Below, in pieces: positions 43,626 to 52,330 of a stretch of DNA of 64,000 nt (position 1 is its first letter; every line of letters begins with the position of its first letter). Source of the stretch: Rhodospirillaceae bacterium (GTDB lineage: Bacteria; Pseudomonadota; Alphaproteobacteria; Puniceispirillales; Puniceispirillaceae). The position numbers and the translations under genes were made by a program. The stretch is taken from the NCBI GenBank assembly GCA_011522725.1, contig WTIL01000021.1, forward strand, positions 1-64,000, written 5' to 3'. The notes under the pieces are model-generated. The model worked only from the letters and a program-made list of their open reading frames with translations, searched no databases and was not told the origin of the DNA.

Positions 43626-45185
43626 ATCGGTCGGCGCGCCGCCCTCTGTCTTGCGGCGCTCGATGAAGGCGCAGAGCTCCTCGTCGATCGCAGGGTCGAT
43701 CTCCGGCTTCTCGTACTCGGCAAGGATCTGCTTCCAGGCGGTATTGGCGCGCTGATGGGTCCAGACGGCACCTGCCTCCTCCCAGCTCTCGAAATTACGC
43801 CAGTCCGACATCAGCGGCGCGTAAAAGGCGTCGCGATAGCGTTCCTGGGTGTGGTCCGCCCCGAAGAAATGGCCGAACGGCCCGACGGAATCGATGGCCT
43901 CGACGGCAAGGTCGTCGGCGCTCATCGGCACCGGCCTGTTGGTGTAGACAATCTGCTGCAGCATTTCGCAATCGATGATGAATTTCTCGAAACTGGCCGA
44001 CAGTCCGCCTTCCATCCAGCCAGCAGCGTGATATATCATGTTCGCATGGCCGGAACAGCTTCCCTGAAGCGAAAAGGCTGACTCCCATACCGCCTGCGCG
44101 TCGGGCGCGTTGCAGGCATTGGCGTTCGACGCGCGCCATGGCAACCCGTAACGGCGGGCCATCTGTCCCGACATCTGCATCGCACGGACATATTCCGGCG
44201 TACCGAAGGCCGGCGCGCCGGTTTTCATATCGACATTGCTGGTAAAGGCGCCATAGACGCAAGGGGCGCCCTCGCGCACCTGCTGCAGCAGGGCGACAGC
44301 GGCAAGCGCCTCGGCATTCTGCTGCACCACCGCCCCGGCGATGGTCACCGGTGCCATCGCCCCGGCGAGCGTAAAGGGCGAGATCACCACCGCCTGGCCA
44401 CGCTTGGCGGCACGCATAGCCCCGTCCAGCATCGGCCAGTCATGCTTCAGCGGCGAGGATGAGTTGATGTTGGTAAACATGTGCGGGCGGGCCTCGAATT
44501 CCCCGGCCGTCAGACCGCCGGCGATCCGCGCCATTTCCATCACATCCTCGATCCGCTCCGGTCCAAGCGAATAGGCGTGGATCACCTTGTCGGTCAGTGT
44601 CAGCATATCGTAATGCGCGTCCAGATGCCGGATCGAAGCATGGATGTCGATCGGCTCGACCGGATATCCGGAATTGAAGCGGATGCAGTTATAGGCCTGC
44701 GACAGGCGCAGCAGATCCTGATAGTCGGCGCGGTTGCCGACCCGGCGTCCGCGGTCCAGATCCATGACGTTCGGCGCCGACGCCACCTGCCCGAAATTGA
44801 ACTGCCTGCCACCGACAGTGATCTCCCGGTCCGGGTTGCGCGGTGTGATGGTGAATGTGGCGGGCGCCTTCGCCGCCATCTCGTTGACGAAATTGCGGTC
44901 CATCCGGACCCGCTTTGTCTCGCGATCGACCGTGCATCCGGCTGCCTCGAGGACATCAAGCGCATCATCATTCAGAAAGAGGATGCCGACATCCTCGAGG
45001 ACCCGCATGCTGGCCTCATGGATGGCTTCCACACCCTCTTCATTGACCGGCTCCGTCGGATTGTCGAGGTAACTCGCCGCGCCCCACTCCAGCTGTTCGG
45101 ACAGGAAGGGCGGCTTCGGCGCGGCCTCGCCACCCCGGCGGCGGCGGCGGGAGCGGCTCTGGGATTCGGCTGCAATGTCGGACAT
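43620..45185 (-). CDS. Trimethylamine methyltransferase (MttB, COG5598) family protein, non-pyrrolysine
   Basis: VLEDVGILFLNDDALDVLEAAGCTVDRETKRVRM, ASAPNVMDLDRGRRVGNRADYQDLLRLSQAY, YHAAGWMEGGLSASFEKFIIDCEMLQQI; uninterrupted ORF; start set at MSDIAAE. Confidence 0.88.
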   Translation of the reverse strand: MSDIAAESQSRSRRRRRGGEAAPKPPFLSEQLEWGAASYLDNPTEPVNEEGVEAIHEASMRVLEDVGILFLNDDALDVLEAAGCTVDRETKRVRMDRNFVNEMAAKAPATFTITPRNPDREITVGGRQFNFGQVASAPNVMDLDRGRRVGNRADYQDLLRLSQAYNCIRFNSGYPVEPIDIHASIRHLDAHYDMLTLTDKVIHAYSLGPERIEDVMEMARIAGGLTAGEFEARPHMFTNINSSSPLKHDWPMLDGAMRAAKRGQAVVISPFTLAGAMAPVTIAGAVVQQNAEALAAVALLQQVREGAPCVYGAFTSNVDMKTGAPAFGTPEYVRAMQMSGQMARRYGLPWRASNANACNAPDAQAVWESAFSLQGSCSGHANMIYHAAGWMEGGLSASFEKFIIDCEMLQQIVYTNRPVPMSADDLAVEAIDSVGPFGHFFGADHTQERYRDAFYAPLMSDWRNFESWEEAGAVWTHQRANTAWKQILAEYEKPEIDPAIDEELCAFIERRKTEGGAPTDF

Positions 45186-45327
45186 GAGGCACCTCGCATG
45201 GTCACGTGCTCCGACGGTATCAGCAGGAACGCCCTTCATCATTCAAAAGATGACGTCTCGTAACCCATTTCGGTCATTCGGGTTCTGTCGATCGGGTTTG
45301 GCCTTGACGGCTGCTGACAGCTTTGCC

Positions 45328-45355
45328 TTGCCTGCCGCGTCACGGGTGCTACATA
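45328..45355 (+). promoter_or_regulatory. Candidate promoter for cobU-cobT-cobS
   Basis: TTGCCT-16 nt-TACATA, ~54 nt upstream of the proposed cobU GTG start. Confidence 0.4.
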
Positions 45356-45408
45356 AACGGGACGGTTTTGGCCCGCTTGCGGGGAGATCGGCAAGGGAGA
45401 CAGGTGCA

Positions 45409-45927
45409 GTGGCACAAATCCAGTTTGTCCTCGGCGGGGCGAGGTCCGGAAAATCGGCGCATGCGGAAGGCCTTGCAGAAACGGCCGGAAGCAGCCCGAT
45501 CTATATCGCAACCGCCGAAATCTTCGATCAGGAAATGGAATCGCGGATCGAACTCCACCGCGAGCGCCGCGGCCCGCACTGGCAGCTTGTCGAGGCCCCG
45601 CTCGACCTGCCGGAAGCGCTTGCAAAAGCCGACAATCCGGACAGCGTGATCCTGATCGACTGCCTGAGCGTCTGGATCACGAATGTGCTGGTGCATGAGC
45701 GCGATACGGACGCGGCCTGCCGGGCACTGGTGGACTGCCTCGCCAATTGCAGCGGCCATGTGATCCTTGTTGCCAGCGAGACCGGCCTCGGAATCATCCC
45801 GGAAAACAAGCTCTCGCGGCAGTTCCGTGACGCCAACGGCCGCCTCAGCCAGGCTGTTGCCGCCGTGGCAAACGAAGTTTTTTTTGTCGCTGCGGGGATT
45901 GCGTTAAGAATTAAACCCCAGCAATAA
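45409..45927 (+). CDS. cobU: Adenosylcobinamide kinase/adenosylcobinamide-phosphate guanylyltransferase
   Basis: IQFVLGGARSGKSAHAEGLAE, YIATAEIFDQEMESRIELHRERRG, VILIDCLSVWITNVL, ASETGLGIIPENKLSRQFRDANGRLSQAVA; GTG start with AGGGAGA Shine-Dalgarno. Confidence 0.94.
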   Translation: MAQIQFVLGGARSGKSAHAEGLAETAGSSPIYIATAEIFDQEMESRIELHRERRGPHWQLVEAPLDLPEALAKADNPDSVILIDCLSVWITNVLVHERDTDAACRALVDCLANCSGHVILVASETGLGIIPENKLSRQFRDANGRLSQAVAAVANEVFFVAAGIALRIKPQQ

Positions 45928-45967
45928 ACGGTAACGGTATTTTTACGCGTCACCCGGATGCAGATAC

Positions 45968-46987
45968 ATGAACTCTTTTTCCTCCACATCGCACATTCGC
46001 GAACTCTATGAGCAGTTGCCCCAGCCGGACGACACCGCGCGTTCAGGCGCGGCGGCGCGGCAGGACCAGCTGACCAAGCCGCCCGGCTCGCTCGGCAGGC
46101 TGGAGCAGATCGCGCTGTGGATGGCCAGCTGGCAGGAGACCGTGAACCCGCAGATCGAAGCCGGGAAATGCCTTGTGTTCGCCGGCAACCACGGCGTGGT
46201 CAAGCAGGGCATCAGCCCCTTCCCGCCGGAAGTCACACAGCAGATGGTCTGGAATTTCGAGGCTGGTGGCGCCGCCATCAACCAGCTGTGCGAAACGGCC
46301 GGGCTGGAGCTCGCGGTCACCGCGCTTGACCTGAACCGTCCGACCATCGATTTCAGCACCGCACCCGCCATGGACCCGGACGAAGTCCTGCATGCGATGA
46401 ATGCCGGCGCGGCGGCCGTTGGCGAGACGTGCGACTATCTGATTGTCGGTGAAATGGGCATTGGCAACACGACCGCCGCGGCCGCCCTGTGCATGGCGCT
46501 GTTCGGCGGCAATGCCAGCGGCTGGGTCGGTCCGGGAACCGGCCTTGACCAGGCGGGGGTAACGCACAAGGCGATGATTGTTCAGGCGGCCATCGACCGC
46601 CATGGCGATGATTTCGATGATCCGGTCAGCCTGCTTGCGGCTCTTGGCGGGCGTGAGCTTGCCGCCATCGCCGGCGCGGTTCTCGAAGCGCGACTCCGCC
46701 GCATTCCGGTAATGCTGGACGGCTTTATCTCGTCGGCGGCCGCGGCCACGCTGACGGCCGGCAACAGGCTTGATGCACTGGATCACTGCATGATCTCGCA
46801 TTTGTCGCCCGAGCCTGGCCATATGCGGCTCGCCTCGGCCCTTCGCAAGCAACCGTTCCTCGACCTTCGCATGCGTCTTGGCGAGGCCAGCGGCGCGGCT
46901 GTTGCGACACTGCTGGTGCGCGCGGCGCTTGCCACCCACAACGGAATGGCGACGTTCGATGAAGCCGGCGTCAGCAAGAAGGCATGA
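45968..46987 (+). CDS. cobT: Nicotinate-nucleotide--dimethylbenzimidazole phosphoribosyltransferase
   Basis: KPPGSLGRLEQIALWMASWQ, VFAGNHGVVKQGISPFPPEVTQQMV, GEMGIGNTTAAAALC, MLDGFISSAAA. Confidence 0.97.
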   Translation: MNSFSSTSHIRELYEQLPQPDDTARSGAAARQDQLTKPPGSLGRLEQIALWMASWQETVNPQIEAGKCLVFAGNHGVVKQGISPFPPEVTQQMVWNFEAGGAAINQLCETAGLELAVTALDLNRPTIDFSTAPAMDPDEVLHAMNAGAAAVGETCDYLIVGEMGIGNTTAAAALCMALFGGNASGWVGPGTGLDQAGVTHKAMIVQAAIDRHGDDFDDPVSLLAALGGRELAAIAGAVLEARLRRIPVMLDGFISSAAAATLTAGNRLDALDHCMISHLSPEPGHMRLASALRKQPFLDLRMRLGEASGAAVATLLVRAALATHNGMATFDEAGVSKKA

Positions 46988-47790
46988 CCACAGAAGCCGA
47001 GACAGGCAGGCAGTCCCTCACGGGTGACTGCGCCTCAGCCTTTCTCCTGCTCAGCCGGATACCGGTGACCTGGCATCGCTTCAGGGATGACCAGCCGCCG
47101 GATTTCATCTCCTCGCTCTGGGCCTTTCCGCTTGTCGGCCTCGTCATCGGCGCCGCCGGCGGCGGTGTGCTGGCGGCCGGACAGGCCCTTGCCCTGCCGT
47201 CATTTGCCATCGCCATCCTTGGCCTTGCCACGATGATCTTCCTGTCGGGCGCCATGCATGAGGACGGCCTGGCCGATATGGCCGACGGCTTTGGCGGCGG
47301 ACGCGATACCGAAGCCAAAATTCGCATCATGCATGACAGCCGCATCGGCACCTATGGCGTGCTGGGGCTGACCTTGACCGTCGCAATCCGCCTCGGGCTC
47401 TATATGACCTGCCTCGGCCTATTCTCTGGCTGGGACCTCGTGCTGTTCATGGCGGTGCTTCAGGCTGCCGGCCGCTTTCAGCCGGTGGTGCAGCTGGCGG
47501 CATTCCGGGTCAGTCCGCATGCAAGCCTTGCGCAGCTGACCGGACGCCCCGGTGCGGCCCGGCTTGCCGTTGCCGCTGTTATCTGTCTTCTGCCGATGAT
47601 CTGGCTGCTTGGCCCGGTTGTCAGTGCGTCGATGATCATCCCGGCACTGGCGCTTGCCATCTGGACCGGCCAGCTTGCCACACGCCATGTCGAAGGGCTA
47701 ACCGGCGATGTGATGGGGGCGACGGTCGTTCTGGCCGAAATCATCATGCTGTTGTGCTGGGCTTCGGTCGGCGGGATGATGCCGGCATGA
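46984..47790 (+). CDS. cobS: Adenosylcobinamide-GDP ribazoletransferase
   Basis: SLWAFPLVGLVIGAAGG, AMHEDGLADMADGFGGGRDTEAKIRIMHDSRIGTYGVLGL. Confidence 0.97.
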   Translation: MTTEAETGRQSLTGDCASAFLLLSRIPVTWHRFRDDQPPDFISSLWAFPLVGLVIGAAGGGVLAAGQALALPSFAIAILGLATMIFLSGAMHEDGLADMADGFGGGRDTEAKIRIMHDSRIGTYGVLGLTLTVAIRLGLYMTCLGLFSGWDLVLFMAVLQAAGRFQPVVQLAAFRVSPHASLAQLTGRPGAARLAVAAVICLLPMIWLLGPVVSASMIIPALALAIWTGQLATRHVEGLTGDVMGATVVLAEIIMLLCWASVGGMMPA

Positions 47791-48440
47791 GCAGGCATCC
47801 GGAAACCAGCGAGATTTTTTTCGTCAGGCACGCGCCGGTGGTCAAGAAATCCGGCCATGTGCCGCCGGCAGACCCGCCGATCCAGGATCTGGACTATCGC
47901 CTGGAGCGGGTAGCCGCAATGCTGCCGCAAGGCGCGGACTGGCATGTCTCGCCGCTGTTACGGGCACACCAGACAGCAGCGCTTCTGACGCCGTTGCTCG
48001 CTCCGAAATCAATGACGGAAAGCGCCAATCTCGCGGAAATGGACCTTGGCACCTGGGCAGAACGGCCGGTGGCAGAGGTCTGGGAAGAAATCGAGCGCGG
48101 ACCGCTGCACAACTGGTCATTCGTCACCGCCGAGCTGGAACCTCCGGGCGGCGACAGCTTCGCCACCCTGATGAAGCGTGTCGGCAGCTGGATGGAAGAG
48201 GCAGCCGCCGGCTTTACAGCCGAACCGCAGGTCGTTGTTGCCCATTCCGGTGTGATCCGCGCCGCGCTTGCGCATGCGCTGCAGGCGTCACCCGACCACG
48301 CTGTCGGCGTTCCGGTGCCGCATTTCGGCATTCTTCACCTGCGGCTGATGGACCCGGCACGGGCCGGTGCCGCCGGTGGCCACTGGCTGTTCGCCGGTCT
48401 CAAAGACCCTGAGGCCCTGCCGGAAGCAGTGGCGCCCTAG
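47787..48440 (+). CDS. Histidine phosphatase family protein, probable alpha-ribazole phosphatase (CobC-like)
   Basis: IFFVRHAPVV, VSPLLRAHQTAALLTPLL, VVAHSGVIRAALAHAL; ATGA overlap with cobS stop. Confidence 0.8.
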   Translation: MSRHPETSEIFFVRHAPVVKKSGHVPPADPPIQDLDYRLERVAAMLPQGADWHVSPLLRAHQTAALLTPLLAPKSMTESANLAEMDLGTWAERPVAEVWEEIERGPLHNWSFVTAELEPPGGDSFATLMKRVGSWMEEAAAGFTAEPQVVVAHSGVIRAALAHALQASPDHAVGVPVPHFGILHLRLMDPARAGAAGGHWLFAGLKDPEALPEAVAP

Positions 48441-49039
48441 CTGTTCAACTGCCTGACGCCGCGCGGATCAATCCAGCCGATGGACCCGTCTTCGCGACGA
48501 TGCACGACATTAAGGCCCAGATGCGCCGCATTGCGGAACATCAGCATTGGCGCCTCGCTCAGCTCCAGCCTCATCACGGCCTGCTCGACCGTCAGCATCT
48601 CGATGTCATAGGCAAGCTCCGCGACAACCGGCGGCATCTCGTCGGCCTCGCCATCCATCACCGCGGCCTCAAGCTGCTCTGCGGCGGCATAGACAAGCAT
48701 CGGCGCCGGCAGCACATCATCCTCTTCCAGCGGGGTGACGATATTGCGGTGGTTCTTCAGCCTGCGCTTGTGGCGGCGCAACCGCTTTTCCGCATGTTCG
48801 ATCGCAGCATCCAGGGCAGCATGCGCGTTATGCGCATATCCTGTGGCCTCAAGCTCGATTCGTCGCGACAGGGCGACTCTCGTCTTCACTCGAAACCCGG
48901 CATCAGCTTTCTCAAGGGTGACATGGCCGCTTACCGCGCGGTCGAAATATTTGTTCACGACACCGTTGAGCGCATCCTCTGCATGCGTCTGGAACGCTGC
49001 GCCGGTATCCATGTTTTTCCCTGAAACGCTGATTTGCAT
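48437..49039 (-). CDS. hpf: Ribosome hibernation-promoting factor, HPF/RaiA family (long form)
   Basis: MQISVSGKNMDTGAAFQTHAEDALNGVVNKYFDRAVSGHVTLEKA; C-terminal EAVMRLELSEAPMLMFRNAAHLGLNVVHRREDGSIGWIDPR-type region; 200 aa; GGGAGA Shine-Dalgarno. Confidence 0.93.
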   Translation of the reverse strand: MQISVSGKNMDTGAAFQTHAEDALNGVVNKYFDRAVSGHVTLEKADAGFRVKTRVALSRRIELEATGYAHNAHAALDAAIEHAEKRLRRHKRRLKNHRNIVTPLEEDDVLPAPMLVYAAAEQLEAAVMDGEADEMPPVVAELAYDIEMLTVEQAVMRLELSEAPMLMFRNAAHLGLNVVHRREDGSIGWIDPRGVRQLNS

Positions 49040-49259
49040 ATCGATCTCCCTTTCCTTTCGGTCGACTGGCAACGCCGGACCAGTGAGGGGGAAGATGGCC
49101 GACGCGCGCTGTTTAGCGGGCTGGGGTGCCCGCAGAGCGGAACGCGCGGCATTCGCGCCCTTCGCGAAACAAGCATCTGGCCTGGGAGAGGAGCGAACGG
49201 GCGCTCCGATACTCAAATGGTGCCAAGAATTACCATTCCTGACAAGGAAAAGCGGTATC

Positions 49260-49904
49260 TCAGGAGGCGGCGACCGGCGCGCACCGGAACCCCAGCGACA
49301 ACCGCCCGCCCGAGACCCTGTCGACACCATGCAGCGGGCGTGCATCCTCACCCTCGCGCCCCGCATAGCCTTCGGCCGAGAGGATCACGATCCGCCCCGG
49401 CCTGTCATCGATCGCCCGGCGACCGTCACCCGCGCGTGTCGCGCATGAGAACAGGCGTGACTGTCCGGCGAGGGTAATGATGAAGACCAGCCCGCGATAC
49501 CGCTTGCCGTCGCGGTGAATGCCGATGCCGGCTGATCCGGCCGGATAGCGCTGGATGGCAAAATCGCCTAGTTCGACCGGCACATCGAGAGGGGACACTT
49601 TCATGGCAGCGGTCGCTGCCGCAACCGTGTTTTCAAGGAGGCTTGCCAAATTGTCGAACACGCCCTGCCGCGGCGCCGGGAAACAGACCTCGAAATCCTG
49701 GCTGACCCGGCGGCCCTTATGCTCGATCACCGGCGTCGCCAGACGGTAATCCTGAATGTCCGCGAAATTGCGAAGGCTGGCAATCTCGGAAGCGGACAGG
49801 AAATCGAGGCTTGTGATCCGGCGATCGGGCGCGCCAAGGCGGGTCAGCGCCCCCTTCATGGCGGCGGTTCTTTGCGGCGACATAGTGAACAACGCCTCAG
49901 TCAT
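49260..49904 (-). CDS. 2OG-Fe(II) oxygenase superfamily protein
   Basis: HxD IHRDGKRYRGLVFIITLAG, distal His/Arg PLHGVDRVSGGRLSLGFRC. Confidence 0.72.
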   Translation of the reverse strand: MTEALFTMSPQRTAAMKGALTRLGAPDRRITSLDFLSASEIASLRNFADIQDYRLATPVIEHKGRRVSQDFEVCFPAPRQGVFDNLASLLENTVAAATAAMKVSPLDVPVELGDFAIQRYPAGSAGIGIHRDGKRYRGLVFIITLAGQSRLFSCATRAGDGRRAIDDRPGRIVILSAEGYAGREGEDARPLHGVDRVSGGRLSLGFRCAPVAAS

Positions 49905-50364
49905 CACCGCCCTCTCCGGCCGCTTCGGACTCCGCGCGGCGAAACTCCACCGGCGTACGGCAGCTTGCACAGACAAGCCCGGTCTTGCGCCTGTGGCGCG
50001 CCACGGCAAAACACCCGTTCGGACAGACCATCAACCACGGAGCAGTCGCAAAAGTCAGGGTATGGCAGCGTGTCGCCGTACAGCCGATCTCACGCGCCTT
50101 GCGGCGCCAGACGGCATCATGCCCGTGCCGCGGCCCGACCAGCGCATGCGCGATCTCGTGAAGGATGGTGTCGCGGATATGATCGGGCTCGGCATGCCGG
50201 ACATAGTGGCGCGACAACGAGATGGTGCGATGGGTATAGTCGCATTGACCGGCCCGGCGGCGGGCGTGATCGAATTTCACAGTCCAGTCGTGAAGCCCGT
50301 GCGCGCGCATCAGCTCCGACGCTGTTTCCAGCGCGGCCTGAAGCGGCCTGTCATTCTGCTTCAT
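49897..50364 (-). CDS. SprT-like zinc metalloprotease family protein
   Basis: IRDTILHEIAHALVGPRHGHDAVWRRKAREIG and C-terminal Cys pairs CPNGC...CASC. Confidence 0.85.
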   Translation of the reverse strand: MKQNDRPLQAALETASELMRAHGLHDWTVKFDHARRRAGQCDYTHRTISLSRHYVRHAEPDHIRDTILHEIAHALVGPRHGHDAVWRRKAREIGCTATRCHTLTFATAPWLMVCPNGCFAVARHRRKTGLVCASCRTPVEFRRAESEAAGEGGDD

Positions 50365-50554
50365 GCTGCGCCAGCCATTTGACCACCGCGCTGGCCGCCG
50401 GGATCCAGGCCAGCCCAGCGACGGTGAAGAACAGCAGGTCGAGAAGGAAATGCACTTCGATGATGAAGGTCGACAGCCAGACCATCGCCCCGACATAGAT
50501 CGCCAGTGCCGGCATGATCCCCACCGCAACTGTAAAATGCCGCCATCTCTTCAT
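50351..50554 (-). CDS. DUF2842-like small membrane protein
   Basis: 67 aa, two TM segments, ...LLFFTVAGLAWIPAASAVVKWLAQ. Confidence 0.65.
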   Translation of the reverse strand: MKRWRHFTVAVGIMPALAIYVGAMVWLSTFIIEVHFLLDLLFFTVAGLAWIPAASAVVKWLAQHEAE

Positions 50555-50591
50555 CTGTCACTTCCCTTGCAAGGCATGTCGGCCGCCACCG

Positions 50592-51386
50592 TCAGACCGC
50601 AGCATCATATATGAGCTTGATGCTCATCGCGAACAACACGCTGTAGCTGAAAAGATAGAAGATGCGGTCGGACATCATCCTGTTCAACTGCCGCCCGATA
50701 TAGACACCAAGCGGGATCACCGGCAACAGAAGCGCCGACACCAGCAGCGTGTCAGCAGTGAAAATGCCCAGGTCGCCATAGAACGGCAGCTTGGCCAGAT
50801 TGATGGTGAAGAAATAGACCGTCATCGTCCCGACAAAGGCCTGGCGCGCCAGCCCGTGCGGCAACAGGAAAATCTGCGCCGGGATGCCTCCGGCGAGCGA
50901 TACGAAGCTGGCAAGGCCCGACAGCCCGCACCAGCCGAACGCCCGCTGCCAGAGCCGCGCCATCATCCGCCGCGCCACATCCTCGTCCGTGTCGCCGCTC
51001 GGCCAGACAAGCTGGCGCGCATAATCCAGCGAGATAACGAGGCCGACGATGCCGATCAGCATGGTCAGCATACGGTCATCCAGATAATCGAACAGAAGCC
51101 AGCCGACGAGCTGTCCGGCGATGCCGAAACCGCACATGATCAGGGCAAAGCGCCTGTTCATCCATTTACGCCATAGATAGACCACCCAGATATCGGTGAT
51201 CAGGAACAGTGGCAAAAGCACGCCAAGCGCCAGCTTCGGCGGCAGCACAAACAGCAGGATCGGCGTACTGAGCGATCCGAGCGCGCCGCCGAAACCCGAT
51301 TTCGAGATCGACACCGCCATGACCGACAAGAAGCAGATCAGCCAGAAATAGACAGGCGTCGCCTGCATCGCCTCGAAACCGGTCAT
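50592..51386 (-). CDS. Sulfite exporter TauE/SafE family membrane protein
   Basis: SKSGFGGALGSLSTPILLFVLPPKLALGVLLPLFLITDIWVVYLWRKW; SLAGGIPAQIFLLPHGL. Confidence 0.88.
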   Translation of the reverse strand: MTGFEAMQATPVYFWLICFLSVMAVSISKSGFGGALGSLSTPILLFVLPPKLALGVLLPLFLITDIWVVYLWRKWMNRRFALIMCGFGIAGQLVGWLLFDYLDDRMLTMLIGIVGLVISLDYARQLVWPSGDTDEDVARRMMARLWQRAFGWCGLSGLASFVSLAGGIPAQIFLLPHGLARQAFVGTMTVYFFTINLAKLPFYGDLGIFTADTLLVSALLLPVIPLGVYIGRQLNRMMSDRIFYLFSYSVLFAMSIKLIYDAAV

Positions 51387-52330
51387 CTTGATCCCTGTCT
51401 TTCTTCGTCGGCTTGCGAGCTTTCCGCCATCCCGTCATCCTCCCGCCGGCGGCCTTCGCGCATCGCGATATAGGTCACGGCGGACAGGACGACCATGGCA
51501 CCCGCAAGCGTGGACAGGGTCGGAATCTCGTCGAACAGCGTGATGCCGAAAAGGATAACGAACAGGAGCTGGACGTATTTGCCGGCCTGAGCAGCCCACA
51601 TGGGCCCGGCGAACGAGCGCATCAGCGACATATGGCCGAGTGTCGCCGCAAGCCCGATGACGAACACGCCAAGCCAGTTCAGAAGCGAAATCGGCTGCCA
51701 GACAACGATGGCCAATGGCAGGGACACCAGCGCGATCGTCACCGACAGCGCCATGATAATCAGATTGTCATCGTGACGGGCTTTCAGCTGCTTGGCGATC
51801 AGGTCAGAAAAGGCGAAGAAAGCCGCCGTCACCATTACCGCCCAGGTTCCGGGGACAATGTCGCTGAAGCCGGGCTTGATGATGATCATCGCCCCGGCAA
51901 AGGACACAAGGATCGCCATGATCCGCCTGAGCCTCAACCTCTCGCCAAGAAACAGGGCGGCCCCGATGGTCGCCCAGACAGGCCCGAGATTCAGGATTGC
52001 ATTCACATCGGCAAGCGGGATGACCTTGATCGAATAGAACCAGAAGCTGACGGCAATGGCGTGAAGGATGCCGCGCGCGAGGAACCCCCCGCGCGCCGGC
52101 GAGCGCCAGATCTGCGGAATTTGCCGTCCGACGAACGGCATCAGCAGGCCGATTCCCACGACATAGCGCAGGAACGCAGTCTGGGTCGGCGGCAGATCAT
52201 GAAGCAGCATCCGCACGGCCACCATGACGATGGCGAACAGCATGCAGCTGACAACCATCCAGCCAAGCGCATGGCGAACCGCGCGCCCGGCATCAGGGGA
52301 TGGAGAGGCCGCGGGCAGCTCGGACGTCAT
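51383..52330 (-). CDS. DMT-superfamily transporter, EamA domains
   Basis: Ten-TM-like pattern with two EamA repeats, FWFYSIKVIPLADVNAILNLGPVWATIGAALFLGERLRLRR. Confidence 0.9.
   Translation of the reverse strand: MTSELPAASPSPDAGRAVRHALGWMVVSCMLFAIVMVAVRMLLHDLPPTQTAFLRYVVGIGLLMPFVGRQIPQIWRSPARGGFLARGILHAIAVSFWFYSIKVIPLADVNAILNLGPVWATIGAALFLGERLRLRRIMAILVSFAGAMIIIKPGFSDIVPGTWAVMVTAAFFAFSDLIAKQLKARHDDNLIIMALSVTIALVSLPLAIVVWQPISLLNWLGVFVIGLAATLGHMSLMRSFAGPMWAAQAGKYVQLLFVILFGITLFDEIPTLSTLAGAMVVLSAVTYIAMREGRRREDDGMAESSQADEERQGSR

Noticed and set aside
43620-45185. Possible pyrrolysine (in-frame UAG) MttB
   Set aside because: The ORF is continuous with no internal amber codon, so it is the non-Pyl subgroup.
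45186-45408. Possible cobalamin riboswitch upstream of cobU
   Set aside because: No recognisable B12-box or CCCCCGCNACTG core by eye; needs a covariance-model search to exclude formally.
49040-49366. N-terminal 109-codon extension of the hpf ORF
   Set aside because: No homology-like character, overlaps the oxygenase gene; strong Shine-Dalgarno precedes MQISVSGK.
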